DNA from: Iris pallida
Taxonomy: Eukaryota > Streptophyta > Magnoliopsida > Asparagales > Iridaceae
Reading direction: 5' to 3'
Assembly: GCA_029216955.1 (NCBI GenBank)
Contig: JANAVB010023996.1
Coordinates: 15,130,180-15,194,179 of the forward strand
Length of the DNA stretch: 64,000 bases
Shown one piece after another: positions 21,869 through 34,027 of this stretch. The translations under genes and the position numbers were made by a program. The notes below the pieces were generated by a model, which was not told where the DNA came from, searched no databases, and saw only the letters and a list, made by a program, of their open reading frames with translations. The stretch's first letter is position 1; each line of letters starts with the position of its first letter.

Positions 21869-23883
21869 ATGACAACCACTCAACCCATATTTTCCAATCA
21901 CGGTGAAGGGAAGTCCATTCATAGGCCTCCCCTATTTGATGGAACAAACTACACCTATTGGAAAACAAGGATGAGTTTTTATCTCAAGTCGCTAGACTTC
22001 GACCAGTGGACCATTGTTACAAATGGTTACAAAAAGCCCGCCAGGATAGTTGTCAATGGTGATCTCGTTGAAAAACCCTACGACAAATATTCTGACGAGG
22101 AGAAAAAATAGGCGAGTCTAGACGCGAGGGCTATTAATGCTTTATTTTGTGTAATAGACATGAATGAGTTTAATAGGGTCTCAACATGCACCACCTCTCA
22201 CGAAGTATGGAGACTTCTAGAAGTGACACATGAAGGAACCACCCAAGTCAAGGAGTCGAAAATCCGTCGTCTCACTCAAGAATATGAGGCGTTCAAGATG
22301 AAGCCAAATGAGATGATCACACAAATGTTCACAAGATTCTTTGACATCATCAACCCCTTGTCTTCTTTCGGCAAACAATATACAAATCATGAGAAGATCC
22401 GCAAGTTGCTTAGGGGGCTACCAAAGATTTGGAACCCTAAGGTGACAGCTATCATAGAAGGCAATGATATCACTACAATGTCTATGGAGACTTTGATGGG
22501 AAAGCTGATGACTCACGAGCTTGACCTCAAAGACTTCGAAGAGCCTGCTCCAAATCCAAAGGAGATTGCCATCAAAGCTCATCGTCGGAGATCTGATCCC
22601 GAAGAGACTGATGACAAAAATTTGGAAGGTGATGATCAAGGTCTCCTCGTCCGCAACTTCAAGAAGTTCCTCCACTTCAATCGAAGAAAGAAGAAACAAT
22701 AAGAAGATGACGAAGAAGAGACAACATGTTACGGCTACAAGAAGACTGGACACGTCCAAAAAGACTGTCCATTCGCAAAGAAGACCAACCGATATGAGAA
22801 ACCAAACAAGAAGACTTCCTCAAAAAAATATGCCAACACCAAGCATTTGGCATGAAAGCGAAGCTAGTGACTCCGAGGAAGAAAAGGACTCTCCTCAAGA
22901 CACCGCCAAGGTATGCCTAATGGCAACATCCGATAAGGTAACTAGCGAAACTCTCGATAATTTTAGATTTGATGAACTTGGCGATGCATTCAATGATTTA
23001 CTCAATGACCACAAGAAAGTCATTAGTAAATATAAACATGCCAAGGAGAAGATCAAAAGTTATGAAGTCGGGATTCAAAAACTCTCTTCTTTGCTTGATA
23101 ATATTAGAGACATTTCACCCACGGAAGTCACAAATGAGGTGTCTAAGCTTAAATTAAGCCTACATGATGCCGAAGCACGTATTGAAAAGCAAACACAAGA
23201 GATCACAGCACTCAACACTGAGCTTGCTGAAGAAAAGAATAGACACAAGATCTCTATTACTAAGATTTATGGTTTGAATGGTAATATTAGTGAACTGCAA
23301 GCTGCCTCTAAGAAATTAGAGACTAGATTGGGAAAATAGGTTGCTCAACCTCAAACCCAATTACATGAGACACACATAAAGCACAACACTGCTCAAAATA
23401 GTCAACCACATCATCCACCTACAGCACGCAAATATGCTTACATGTACCCCCACTTCCATGCAGCACATAAACCACATACACGTAGAAATTATTCTCATAA
23501 CTATCATTCTAATGTAACACATAATCACCATGCTACACATAGATATAATCATCACTATTGCACATAAACAAAATCGCCACTACACTCCATATAGATACAA
23601 TCATCATCCTGCTGCTACCTATAGTCATTATCATGCTGCTCCACACCACTCTTATCATGCTACACATAGACATCATCAACATGCTCCTAACATAAATAGA
23701 AATGCTATTTGTACCTATTGTGGATTGCATGGACATATCTCACCACAATGTAGAGTTAGGAGATTAGTAGACATGAATATATATGCATGGATGCCAAAAA
23801 CTAACTTTTCAGGAACCTCAAGAACATGGGTACCAAAGGTCACATCTACTCTTGATGTAGGTGGACCTTCCTTCCTCAACTAA
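21869..23883 (+). pseudogene. Sirevirus gag, broken
   Basis: The frame begins MTTTQPIFSNHGEGKS, followed by the RPPLFDGTNYTYWKTRMSFY block typical of Sirevirus gag. A TAG at 22109-22111 and a TAA at 22700-22702 interrupt it. A first CCHC knuckle (22727-22768, CYGYKKTGHVQKDC) has its second Cys replaced by Tyr. After a frameshift near 22850 comes an acidic, coiled-coil-like stretch with heptad Leu/Lys/Glu residues, ending at a TAG (23337-23339). A His/Tyr-rich tract follows, then a second frameshift and an intact second knuckle, CTYCGLHGHISPQC (23710-23751). Gag would package the RNA and form the particle. This copy cannot make a full product. Confidence 0.88.
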
Positions 23884-25185
23884 AAGTAAGTGGATTCTCG
23901 ATAGTGGATGCTCGCGACATATGACGGGAGACGCAAATCTTTTCGTATCACTATCGATGAAAAGAGAAGGGTATGTATCCTTCGGCAACAACCTAAAAGG
24001 GTATATCATTAGTAATGACACTATTGGTCATCCTCCTTCTCCTTTAATAAAAGATATCTTCCTAGTGACCGAGTTAAAACATAACCTGCTCAGCATAAGT
24101 CACCTTGCTGATCATGGATATGATATTAACTTTGGACAAAATAAATGCTATATTTATGATAGGTCAACGGAAGACATTGCTTTTGAAGGAATAAGAGAGT
24201 ATAACATTTACATTTTCTATCTATCTAGAGATACTAACAGTGCAGGAAGATGTCCCAATGCTCACAAGGATGAGAGACTATTGTGGCACCAGCGTCTTGG
24301 TCATACCAATATGGATACTATATCCAGGCTATCGACTAAGAAGCTAGTTAGAGGCTTTCCCGACATCATATTCAAAAAGGATACGGTATGTGCCGAATGT
24401 GAGTTGAATAAGGCAACCAAGTCCTCATTTCATTCCATAAACTCTGTAAGTACTACTAGACCTTTGCAATTACTTCATATGGATTTATTTGGTCCTAGTA
24501 GAGTAGCCAGTCTTGGTGGAAAACTCTACGCTTTTGTTATAGTAGATGACTTTTTTAGATTTACTTGGGTTTTCTTTCTTACAAACAAAAGTGATGCCAT
24601 TTCTGTTTTCAAAATTTTTGCTAAAAAGGTTCAAAACGAAAAAGGCTACATGATTACTCGAATCCGAAGTGATCATGGAGGCGAATTCGAAAATACTGAT
24701 TTTAAAAAGTTTTGTGATTTAAATGATTTTAATCATGAGTTTTCTTGTCCAAGAACTCCTTAACAAAATGGTGTTGTGGAGCGGAAGAATAGGACTCTTG
24801 GCGATATGGCTAGAGTCATGTTTAATAAATTCTTACTTCCGAAATATTTTTGGGCTGAAGCTGTCAGTACAGCGTGCCATATTTTAAATAGGGTGCTCAT
24901 TCGTCCTATTAAGAAGAAAACACCCTATGAGCTTTGGTTTGGAAGAACTCCAAACGTTTCATATTTTAGAGTTTTCGGTTGTCGATGTTTTATCCTTAAC
25001 ACCAAAGACAACTTAGGCAAATTTGATGCCAAAGCTGATGATGGTATTTTCCTTGGCTATGCTGCCAAGAGCAAAGGATATAGAGTGTTCAACAAATGCT
25101 TATTAATTGTGGAGGAGTCTACCAATGTTACTTTTGATGAGGATAACAGTACAGCAGCTACTCTTGACGATGATGTTGAGCCATA
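23861..25185 (+). pseudogene. Copia protease and integrase, broken
   Basis: The protease catalytic motif reads WILDSGCSRHMTGD, with the active DSG at 23900-23908. The integrase zinc-binding part includes WHQRLGH and CAEC (about 24280-24410). Catalytic residues are Asp in MDLFGP (24482-24484), Asp in RSDHGGEFE (24671-24673) and Glu in NGVVERKNRTL (24779-24781). A TAA at 24761-24763 falls six codons before the catalytic Glu, where a Gln codon (CAA) is expected. The C-terminal GKFDAKADDGIFLGYA block marks Copia integrase. The frame closes at 25183-25185. Apart from the TAA it is nearly open, so decay is moderate. Confidence 0.92.
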
Positions 25186-28100
25186 AACTTCTACTCTGAT
25201 GAATACCACCACTAAAACCAATTCTCTGGAGGGTTGCCAAAGAAATTCTCTTTCAAGCCGTCATATCCAGAAAATTTGGTAATAGGTGAGGTTTCATGTG
25301 GAGTAAGTACTCGATCATCATTAAGAGACTCCATTTGTAGCACTGCCTTTATTTCACAAATTGAGCCTAAAAATGTTTTAGAAGCTTTTAATGATGAGTT
25401 TTAGATTTCTGTTATGCAAGAAGAACTCAACCAATTCGAGAGGAGCCAAGTTTGGGAACTCGTTCCTAGGCCAGCTAATCATTCGATTATTGGTATGAAA
25501 TAGGTTTTTTGCAACAAAGTAAATGAAGATGGTTCAGTTACACGCAACAAAGCTCGTCTAGTAGCTCAAGGATACAACCAAGAGGAAGGTATTGACTACG
25601 ATGAGACGTATGCTCCTATTGCAAGACTTGAATCCATTCGGATGCTTTGTGCATTTGCTAACTTTCAAAACTTTAAACTGTTTCAAATGGATGTGAAAAG
25701 TGCTTTCTTGAATGGATTTATTAAGGTAGAAGTTTTTGTAAAACAACCCCCTGGTTTTGAAAATCACAAATTTCCCGACTATGTTTTCAAACTCAAGAAA
25801 GCGCTATATGGCCTCAAACAAGCCCCTAGAGCTTGGTATGAACGGCTAAGCAATTTCTTGCTTGAAAAAGGTTTTTCAAAAGGGAAAGTTGACACTACAC
25901 TCTTTATAAAATCTTTCAAAGACACTATTATCTTAGTACAAATTTACGTTGATGATATTATATTTGGTTCTACTGATGAAACTCTCTGTCAAGATTTTGC
26001 TAAGTGTATGCAGACCGAGTTTGAGATGAGCATGATGGAGGAGCTCAATTACTTTCTTGGACTGCAAGTCAAACAAACATCAAATAGAACTTTCATCTGT
26101 CGGTCAAAGTATACAAAGGACATACTGAAGAAATTTGACCTTGACAACGTCAAACCAATCGGCACTCCAATGGCTACTACAACTAAACTAGAACCAGATG
26201 AAAGCGGCAAACCTGTGGATCAACGTAAGTATCGAGGAATGATAGGCAGTCTACTTTATTTAACTTCTAGTCGCCCTGATATTATGTTTAGTGTTTGCCT
26301 ATGTGCAAGATATCAAGCAAATCCTAAGGAATCACACATGTCTGCCGTTAAGCGTATTTTTCGATACCTTAAGGATACGATTACAGTGGGCCTATGGTAT
26401 CCCAAATCAACATCATTTGACCTCATTAGTTACTTTGATGCTGATTTTACAGGATTCAAGGTCGACCGTAAAAGTACAAGCGGTACATATTATTTATTAG
26501 GAAAGGCTCTAGTCTCTTAGTTTAGCAAGAAGCAGAATTCTATCGCACTATCTACAACAGAAGCTGAATATATCGTAGCTGGTCGTTATTGTGCACAAAT
26601 TCTTTAGATGAAGCAAACTGTCACGACCCGTTACCCAAATTGTTGGGCCGGGCCGAGCCATGTCCCGTCTACGCTTGATTAAAGCGTAGTAAGCTGTTCT
26701 AAGAATAGACAATAAAGGATCTAAGCTGCTAACAGTTCTAATATCATATTTAAAGTTTATCACAACACAGCATCTATAAGCGAAGGTAAACAAGTACAGA
26801 CTAAATAATACACTTCCAAAGTATCTAACTGGAGACAAAGTCCAGTATCCAAATATAAGTACAGATAAAGTCTTAAGTCTCAAAACACAAGAAAGATAAC
26901 TAAGCAAGGTTCCCCGCTGGGGCCTCTTCTGGAGCTAAGGCCAGGTCCTCAAAATCAGTACCATAGTATGTAACACATAGCATTTCCTTCTCGAAAAGTG
27001 AACCTACAATGTTATCCTATCAGGACGGGAGCAAGTACAACCTCTACAACTAAAGTACTGAACATATAATGAAAGAGATGTACAACAAGAAAGATGGTGT
27101 GATAAGTCTATAAAATAGGAAATAATGGAAACATGGCCTCATGGTACAACTGGGATCACAATATCATAGTAACACAGGAAACATGGCATATCTGGAATCA
27201 TGGTATATCTCATAATCTATCATGGCAAGGATACATATGTCATAAAGACAGATGTATATGTAATATTTAAAACTGTAGCAGGTACGTGATCGGTCAATAG
27301 ATGTACAATGTGCTGAGGCACATAATGAAATGTACTTCCGTACAAGTGTAAAGGCGATAGATGTACATACGTACAAATACAGCTTTGAGAGTAAGGCCTA
27401 CGGCGCAGTAACATATAAAATGAAACTTTGTTCGGTACTATAGAGGGGGCATGATCACGTACTCAACTATCAGTTTTCCCATAACCCATATTCTAACATG
27501 TGAGAGATACGAGAACAGTAAAAATATGTAAGAGATACTGGGATCGGTATAAAGCACGGTAGGTACTAATAGCAGTAAAACAGGTGAAAGTACCGAGAGC
27601 AGTAAAACATGTGAATACTCGGACAGATATAAGCATAGTGAAACATGTACGGGGAACCAGTAAGAAGCATGTGAAGATATGATAACTGTCCTAAGCATGG
27701 TAGGGTCTAAATTAATGTAACATGTAAGATTTAACTTGCTACCTCGGTTAATACATGTTCTAGCATTAAAAGACAGTAAATGAGTTTGTAGATGTACTTG
27801 CCTCGAGCAAAGCAAGAATACTAGTACGAAGATATAGAAGCCTGGTGTCCTGTCAGTAATGATATACAAACTCAGTTCTAAGCTATGTTCAATATTACAC
27901 TAGTGGTGAGACACGACTCCTAACTGGACACTAACTAAGTGGAGACCTAGAATTAAAGTCTAATGTGGAGTGCCACTATATCCAAACTAATTCTCTAGGG
28001 TCTTTACACTAGTGCGGGGTGAGGTCCAATGCGCCTATAACTCAAAACAACTCAAAACTTGCAAGTCGTAATTATTCAATAATTAAATCAAACTGTACAC

Positions 28101-29099
28101 TAAGTTCCAACAATTTTAGAGATAGACAAAAAGCTAAATTATATATAAAATAAAGTACCAGAATGATCCTTGTTAATTATAGAAATTTATACTAATTTTT
28201 CTTGAATTTATAAAACCTCATAAATATTTATTAAAAATCAGCAAACATAAATATACTGAAAATGAGTTCTATTTTCCTATTTTTATAAAATACCAAAAGT
28301 ACTTATTAAATGCTAGAAAAATTATAATAAATTAGCTAAATTAACATAATATTTAAATACCATTTTTTCTAGATTTTTAAAGAAATTAAAATATATATAA
28401 AAATTCAAAAACAGAAAGTAACAATTTTTGGAAAAATAATTAATTATAAATTAAGGATAATACATAATCAAAATCTACAGATATTGTCGGATGATAAAAT
28501 AAATATCACCAACGTATCCAGAACGGTCAAATCAGCTAGGATAGCCTACCCATAAGTCCAATTTGGACACATGGGCAAAACGGTAATTTTGGGTCAAAAT
28601 GATATCCGCCGTTGGACACACTTTGCACCGAAAAGCGTGTCGGAATAGAAGTCTATAAAACCTAGCAAATTATATGTTCACGAATCCATAATGACGATAC
28701 GAACCCAACGGTATATCCGGAATAGGATTCCGATGTGCCGATCTCAAAATGATACGTTGACGCGGACACTTGGAATCCAGTTTGCACCGAAATGCGTGCC
28801 GGAGCAAATGTCTTCAAAACTCAGCAAATTATATGTCAACGAGTCCAGAATGATGATACGAACTCAACGGTATATCCAGAATTGGATTCCGATGAGCCGA
28901 TCTCAAAGTGACCCGTTGACTCGAAAAGTAGGACCCATTTTGCACCGAAATACGTGCCAGGGCCCACGTTCTCCAAATCAAGCAAATTTTATATGAAAAC
29001 ATGCCAGAACGATGCCACGAGTCTACTGGTGGTTTTAGAAATTGAATCCGGAGTCCCGGGTTCAAAAATGGAATTTTATAAGTGCAAATTAAAGAATTC

Positions 29100-29800
29100 G
29101 GACGTCCAACTTTGGCGTCGAATTCGACCAACCGAACGTGCTTAAAATGAAACGAAATCTAAAGGAGACAGGAAGATGGTTATACCAACTGTGCACAGGA
29201 ACTGGTAGCGCATCAACCGGAGCTGCGACGGCGAAGTTACGAGCTGACGAAGTCGGCTCCACAAAACTGTCCAAAAATAGTTCAATTTAAAACGTCAACT
29301 TGGTGGCCAGTTTTGAGGTATCAAACGACGAAATTAACGGACATAAATTGACAGAAGTGAAGATGGATATACCGAGATTGAGACGGAGCAAAGAGTTTGC
29401 CGATCCAACGGTCGGATCTCTCGAAAAACACGCACGAACTTGCTGCGACGGAGCACAAATTCTGAGTTCCAAACTCGCGCGTCACGACGGGATTCCGTTC
29501 AAAACGCACGAATAGCCTATTCGGCGCATCGGGGAGGACGATGGCGGCCTAGAAGAGTTCGACGGAGTTCGCTGGACTGGTGGGGGGTCATCCACGATGG
29601 TGGGGCGGCCACGTAGTGGCGTACGGCCACGTGACAACGTGCGTGTGCGCGCGCATGCATGCGCATTGCCGCTGCTGCCGCCTGCTGCGCAGGTGCACGC
29701 GCGACGGCGAACGGCACTGCTGCTGCCCGGCGGGGGTGGTGGAGGCGTGCGGTGGCGTAGTCCCGACGAGGGTGCGGGGTGGTGGAAGGTGGTGTTGGTT
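29100..29800. other. GC-rich block in solo LTR D
   Basis: A GC- and CpG-rich stretch with GCGCGC and CTGCTGCCGCC words. Overlapping open frames on both strands reach 111 codons and show no domain. Its location parallels the GC-rich core in the LTRs of B, A and F. Confidence 0.55.
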
Positions 29801-29949
29801 ATGGTGGTGGTTTGCATGGTGGTGATGATGGTGATATTAATGGTGATGGAGATGGTGTTGATGGTGATGAAGTAGTGAGAAGGAGGAAGGAGGAGAGGGT
29901 GGTGGCTGGTGGAGGGGTGTTCGGCCAGGGGAGGAGTCGGCTGTGGTAG

Positions 29950-30339
29950 AGTGGTGTGTGTGTTTTATTGTGTAAGGAGAGTGGGAGAGAGAGAGAGATT
30001 TGTATGGGTGTGTGTGTGTATTAATATGAGAGAGGGTGAGAATAGAGAGGGGGAGAGATATTTGTGAGAGAGAGGGGGGAGTAGTACTGTCGTAAGGGGG
30101 GGTGTTCCTGTGAGGTGGAGGGGGTAATATGTTTGTTTATGTTGAGAGAGAGAGAGAGAGTGATGTATGGTGTGTGTGTGTATATATTAATATATATATA
30201 GAAAGAGTGTGAGAATAGTGAGAGAGAGAGTGAGATATTTAAGAGAGGGGGGAGAGAGTAGTCGGTTGGGGAGGGGGGATTGATGTGCTGTGATGGAGGG
30301 GGTGAGGTGTGTTTGTGTTTTAATGGAAGGAGAGATAAA

Positions 30340-30401
<62 letters not shown>
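29950..30401. repeat. GA/GT-rich low-complexity tract and (AT)n microsatellite
   Basis: Purine-rich GAGAGAG runs and GTGTGTGT runs lead into a pure AT array (30344-30401). On the minus strand, the sense strand of this LTR, this is CT/AC-rich and lies upstream of the GC-rich block. Confidence 0.9.
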
Positions 30402-30403
<2 letters not shown>

Positions 30404-30609
30404 AGATATTTAATAAAGTAGAGAGGAGATATTTTTAAATAGAAAAAAAGGGGAAAATTAAGTGGGGTACTTGGACAGTCATGAGAGGACAACGTGGAGC
30501 TGGGGTTCGGGTTCGGTCGAGCCAGATCGGGTCAAAATCGAACCGGGTGCAATAATTGAATTAAAAATAGGGATTTATAATCACGGGAAAATAAATAATA
30601 TGCGAGGAC

Positions 30610-31150
30610 TCCAATAAATGGGACACAAGCGTCATGTGGGTAGTAGGCTTCATGTGGGCCACGTCCATACTTTGGGTTGGCTAGGTTGGGTCAAAATCGG
30701 GTCCCGAAATTAAATTGGAAAATAAATCAGATTTTACGGTACAAAATAAATCGGCCTAAATTGACCCGGAAATTGTGCGGAGAAAATGAAGCACAAAATA
30801 GAGTGTCTGAGTAGGACACGAAGGTCATGGGTGAAGAGCGTCTCGAGTAGATCATTTATGAGAAGTTGGTTCTGAGAAAACAACTGGTCTGGTGCTCCTA
30901 AATTAAAAGTCACGATGACGTGCAAACGAAGATCAAAAATAAAAGTGGGAATAATTATTCAACGATTAATCGGTCTAAGTTGACCCAAACTTGCGCGATA
31001 CAAAAAGAGCACAAGGGAACGAGTTCAAGTGGGACACGATATATCAACAGGTAGATAATCTTGCCTACTTCAGAACCCATGAAGAGAGTTTACAGAGATT
31101 GGTATCCCTGACGCTCCAGAAGTCAAAGTCATGGAAAGGTACATTAATGA
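30610..31150 (-). repeat. Degenerate module repeats at the start of LTR D
   Basis: Units share GGGACAC or AGGACAC, GGTCATG, CGAGTAGATCA, GGTATCCCTGACG or GGTGCTCC, and AAAGTCAYG words. The same order of words occurs in the internal region of A (14455-14590, 14860-14930, 15045-15185). They lie next to the LTR start on the minus strand. Confidence 0.5.
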
Positions 31151-31521
31151 TCTAATCAATTAAATAAATAAAATATTTAACGATAATAATTCATTCAGAA
31201 AAATAAAAATAAACCCTGAAATTCAGGGGGCTTACACAAACCCTTAAAGACTATAACTTATCTTTCTTGCACATTCCTATATTTTGTGACAACACTAGTG
31301 CTATAAACCTCACTAAGAACCCCATATGTCACTCACGTACGAAACACATTGAAATTTGTCACCACTTTTTGCGTGATCACCAACAGAATAGCACTATTAA
31401 TTTAGAATTTATTGACACTGATCATCAGTTGGCCGATTTCTTTACAAAACTATTATCCGAGGAGCGATTCAATTTTTTTTATCGAGAATTAAGAATTTTA
31501 GATGAAACAGTTATACATTAA

Positions 31522-32282
31522 ATTGGCCTGCGTAATTATCGACTATGTCACGATTCTCTATGTTAATTTTCCTATGGGTACAAGCCGAAAGGGTCCTTCT
31601 GACAACAAGGCGTAAAAGCCTAAGCGACACGGTGCTTTAGTCTTCGGACTACCGCTAGCTGGGATCCGGCCCCTGTAGCTACCCTATAGCAGCTTCACCA
31701 TATTGATTTATGTCATAACTCCTTAGTTATTATATGGTCAATTTCTATTTATAGCCTGTCCCATTTGAAATTTCTAAATCTCTTAAAATCTTTTTGACTA
31801 TTTCTTCATTATACTCATCATATCTTGTTTTAATTTCCTGCTTGAAGTTCTTGTTATGACCACTTATTCATAATATTCTCCCTATCTTGCTTTTATTTTC
31901 ATGCTTGAAGTTCTGGCCCAAGGGACCAGAACTCGGGCCGAACTCTTCCCCGATACAGAGTTCGGGCCGAGTTCGGCCTCCTTGTTCCAAAACCTCGGGA
32001 CACTCTCAGCCGTTGATCAATTCTTCATCCAATGGCTCTTGTTTCACCCGACCAGCCGACTAAAGAGACAAATATTCGGGATTGACTCTCTCTCTTCCCT
32101 CCATTGTCTTCTTCCTACATCTCCACAAATATTTCTTTCAAAATACTAACCCTAAAAGTCATCATTCCTTGGGAAATCTCTCTCCAAACTCAAGGAAGTT
32201 CCTCTTGGAGTTATTCTCCTCCATCTTAGGTCTCTTTTGTTAAGGTATATCTCTATCTTTCTCTTGAAACCTCAATTTTTTC
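31522..32282 (+). other. Spacer between RNase H and extra ORF of C, with two palindromes
   Basis: This 760-bp interval has no domain. It contains two near-palindromes of the LTR type: GAACTCGGGCCGAACTC (31929-31945) and GAGTTCGGGCCGAGTTC (31958-31974). They are followed by a pyrimidine-rich CTCTCTCTTCCCTCC stretch and then the extra ORF at 32283. No convincing TATA box is visible. The layout resembles the LTR promoter, so an internal promoter for the ORF is possible. Confidence 0.6.
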
Positions 32283-33596
32283 ATGGCACCTAGGTTTCTT
32301 GGTAGGGGTAAAAGACCAAGGAGAAGTATTGGTGAATCCTCTACTAATCCTAACCCAAACCCACAACCTAATCCTCCACCACAACCTATTCCTTATCATC
32401 CTCCTAACTTGATCCACCCTCTTTTTTTCCACCTCCACCCATCAATGCCGACACATACAATGACCGTATTTTTGTGTCCTTCGATGCGTCTAACGCATGG
32501 TTCGCTGACTTTCGTCATCGTAGTGTCTTTGCGGGACACCCTATTAAGTTTACGGTGTTTTCCGATTTTCTTCCTAACTTTCGTGATTTATGTCTTGATG
32601 AACTTGTTGCAACTCGTGAACCGATCTATGTGAATGCCATACAAATGTTTTATTGCAACATGACTTTTGACCGCACATGTATCTATTTACATGTCTCCAG
32701 TATAGACATATCTTTTGATGATTTTGAGTTAGCCGACCTTCTTGGTTTTCCCGACCCCAATACTTGGGAACGGCTTGATGATGCCCGGGACTTTGTTTTT
32801 CCCGGAGCGACCACGTTGGAAAGTTTCAAGGGTGATCTTTGTTCTCCAAATCCTTCCCCTCGAAAACTTATGGTTAAACATCTCAATAATCATTTTTATG
32901 AACTTCATCGAATTATATTTTCTTCGATCTTGCCAAAAGCTGGATCAACAGATGAAGTTACTTACTTTGAGATTACTGCTCTTTTCTTTCTCCACTTTTG
33001 CTTCCCCTTCAACTTCCCTCGCACGATGATGGATTGGATGATTCGTGCTAGGCCTAAACCAAAATCTTTGGTTTATACCATACATGTATCTTCCTTTGAT
33101 ATTTTGTGCCTTTCATGTCCCATTGGATCAGTGTCAGTCCTTGCCCCCTCCTGCCTTTCTGACTAGGGCAAGGAGAACTATTGCTGCTGTAACCTCTTCT
33201 GAGTCTGATGCTGCTGAGGAGCCTGATTCTCCTGTACCCTTTGCTGCTCCCGATTCACCTGCTCCTGAGTCCACTGCTACACTGGACTCTCTTCAGACCA
33301 TGCTTCGCGATGGCTTCCATTTGGAGGACGCGCACTGGGCTGAGATGGATGATCGCTGGACGTAGATGGACTACCGTACTACTCTGCAGATGAGTGCGCT
33401 CAGCAACTCCATCCACGACATTCAGTACTCCATGGCCACCCATCTGACGATGCCGATTCTGATGATGCGTGATCCGTCTCGCGACGGTTATCGCATTGAC
33501 GATTCTTGGGTTCGTCGCTATCTTGATCCGACTTCTGTATTTGTGGATCCCCGTCGTACTGGTTCTGATGGTGCGAGGCCTTCCCATGCTCCTTGA
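32283..33596 (+). pseudogene. Extra 3' ORF of Sirevirus C (env-like/additional ORF)
   Basis: It starts with ATG at 32283 (MAPRFLGRGKRPRRS), with a Pro/Asn-rich segment, then a frameshift at a run of seven Ts near 32427. The next frame (about 32440-33166) reads DASNAWFADFRHRSVFAGHP and DDFELADLLGFPDP. A second frameshift near 33150 leads into an acidic Ser/Pro/Ala-rich tail, with a TAG at 33363-33365 and the end at 33594-33596. A reading frame between pol and the 3' LTR is typical of Sireviruses, often called env-like. The middle part vaguely resembles the 'putative plant transposon protein' domain found in such ORFs. I see no clear signal peptide or fusion motif, so an envelope role is not supported here. 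Confidence 0.7.
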
Positions 33597-34027
33597 TGGA
33601 TATGGATGTTGTACTGCCATTGATGATTAGAACTACTTTTATTTTGGCACTATGTTTCTTTTTTATGTTTTTAGAACTCTATGGCTCAATTTGCTCTTAT
33701 TTAGTTCTACTACTTGCATGTTCTCTTTCATTATGAGGATGGTATTTTTATTACTTCACTTTTATGTCTCCATTTTTGTTGATTGTCAAAAGGGGGAGAA
33801 ACTTGTGATATTTGTCTTAATACTTTGCATTGAGACTCATTACTACTTGTATTAGCACTATGAATTGTGTATACTTGGATATGTATATTTGGATGAGTAC
33901 ATGTTACAGGAAATATCAGTTTACGGGGGAGTACGGTTGTTCAAGTACGGAGGAGCCATAATGTATCCAGGTATGAATATTGGACACACAAATATCATGT
34001 TTTGTCAATTATCAAAATAGGGGAGAT
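33597..34027 (+). promoter_or_regulatory. 3' non-coding region of C with multiple polypurine-like tracts
   Basis: AAAAGGGGGAGAAACT at 33788, TTACGGGGGAGTA at 33922 and AAAATAGGGGAGAT at 34014-34027 resemble one another, and the last abuts the 3' LTR. Multiplied polypurine motifs upstream of the 3' LTR are a described Sirevirus feature. Confidence 0.75.

Larger units (their letters stand above)
26619..31236 (-). mobile_element. Element D: 4.6-kb solo LTR of a Tekay-like retrotransposon
   Basis: The plus-strand left end TGTCACGACCCG and right end GGGGGCTTACA are flanked by the perfect target duplication CAAAC (26614-26618, 31237-31241) inside the RNase H gene of C. On the minus strand the LTR starts TGTAAGCCCCCTGAATTTC and ends GGGTCGTGACA, like the LTR ends of A and B. 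There is no second LTR, primer site or internal domain within, so this is a solo LTR left by LTR-LTR recombination. At 4618 bp it is long even for Tekay elements. It holds a GC-rich block (29100-29800) and GA/GT-rich low-complexity sequence with an AT microsatellite (29950-30420). Confidence 0.93.
25186..31521 (+). pseudogene. Copia reverse transcriptase-RNase H, split by solo LTR D
   Basis: RT blocks are clear: LVAQGYNQEEGIDYDETYAP, then QMDVKSAFLNG, KALYGLKQAPRAWYE and the catalytic YVDD (25945-25956). RNase H follows with DADFTG and STTEAEYIVAG. The frame is interrupted by TAG at 25402, 25501, 26518 and 26605, each where Copia proteins usually have Trp. At 26618 solo LTR D interrupts the gene. 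After its target duplication the same frame continues at 31242 with FCDNTSAINLTKNP, TKHIEI and a stop at 31519-31521. The region 25186-25390 linking integrase and RT is badly degraded. Confidence 0.92.

Noticed and set aside
29482..29875. Overlapping GC-rich frames on both strands in solo LTR D
   Set aside because: No domain is seen and the frames overlap on opposite strands. They reflect high GC content, and a solo LTR is not expected to code.
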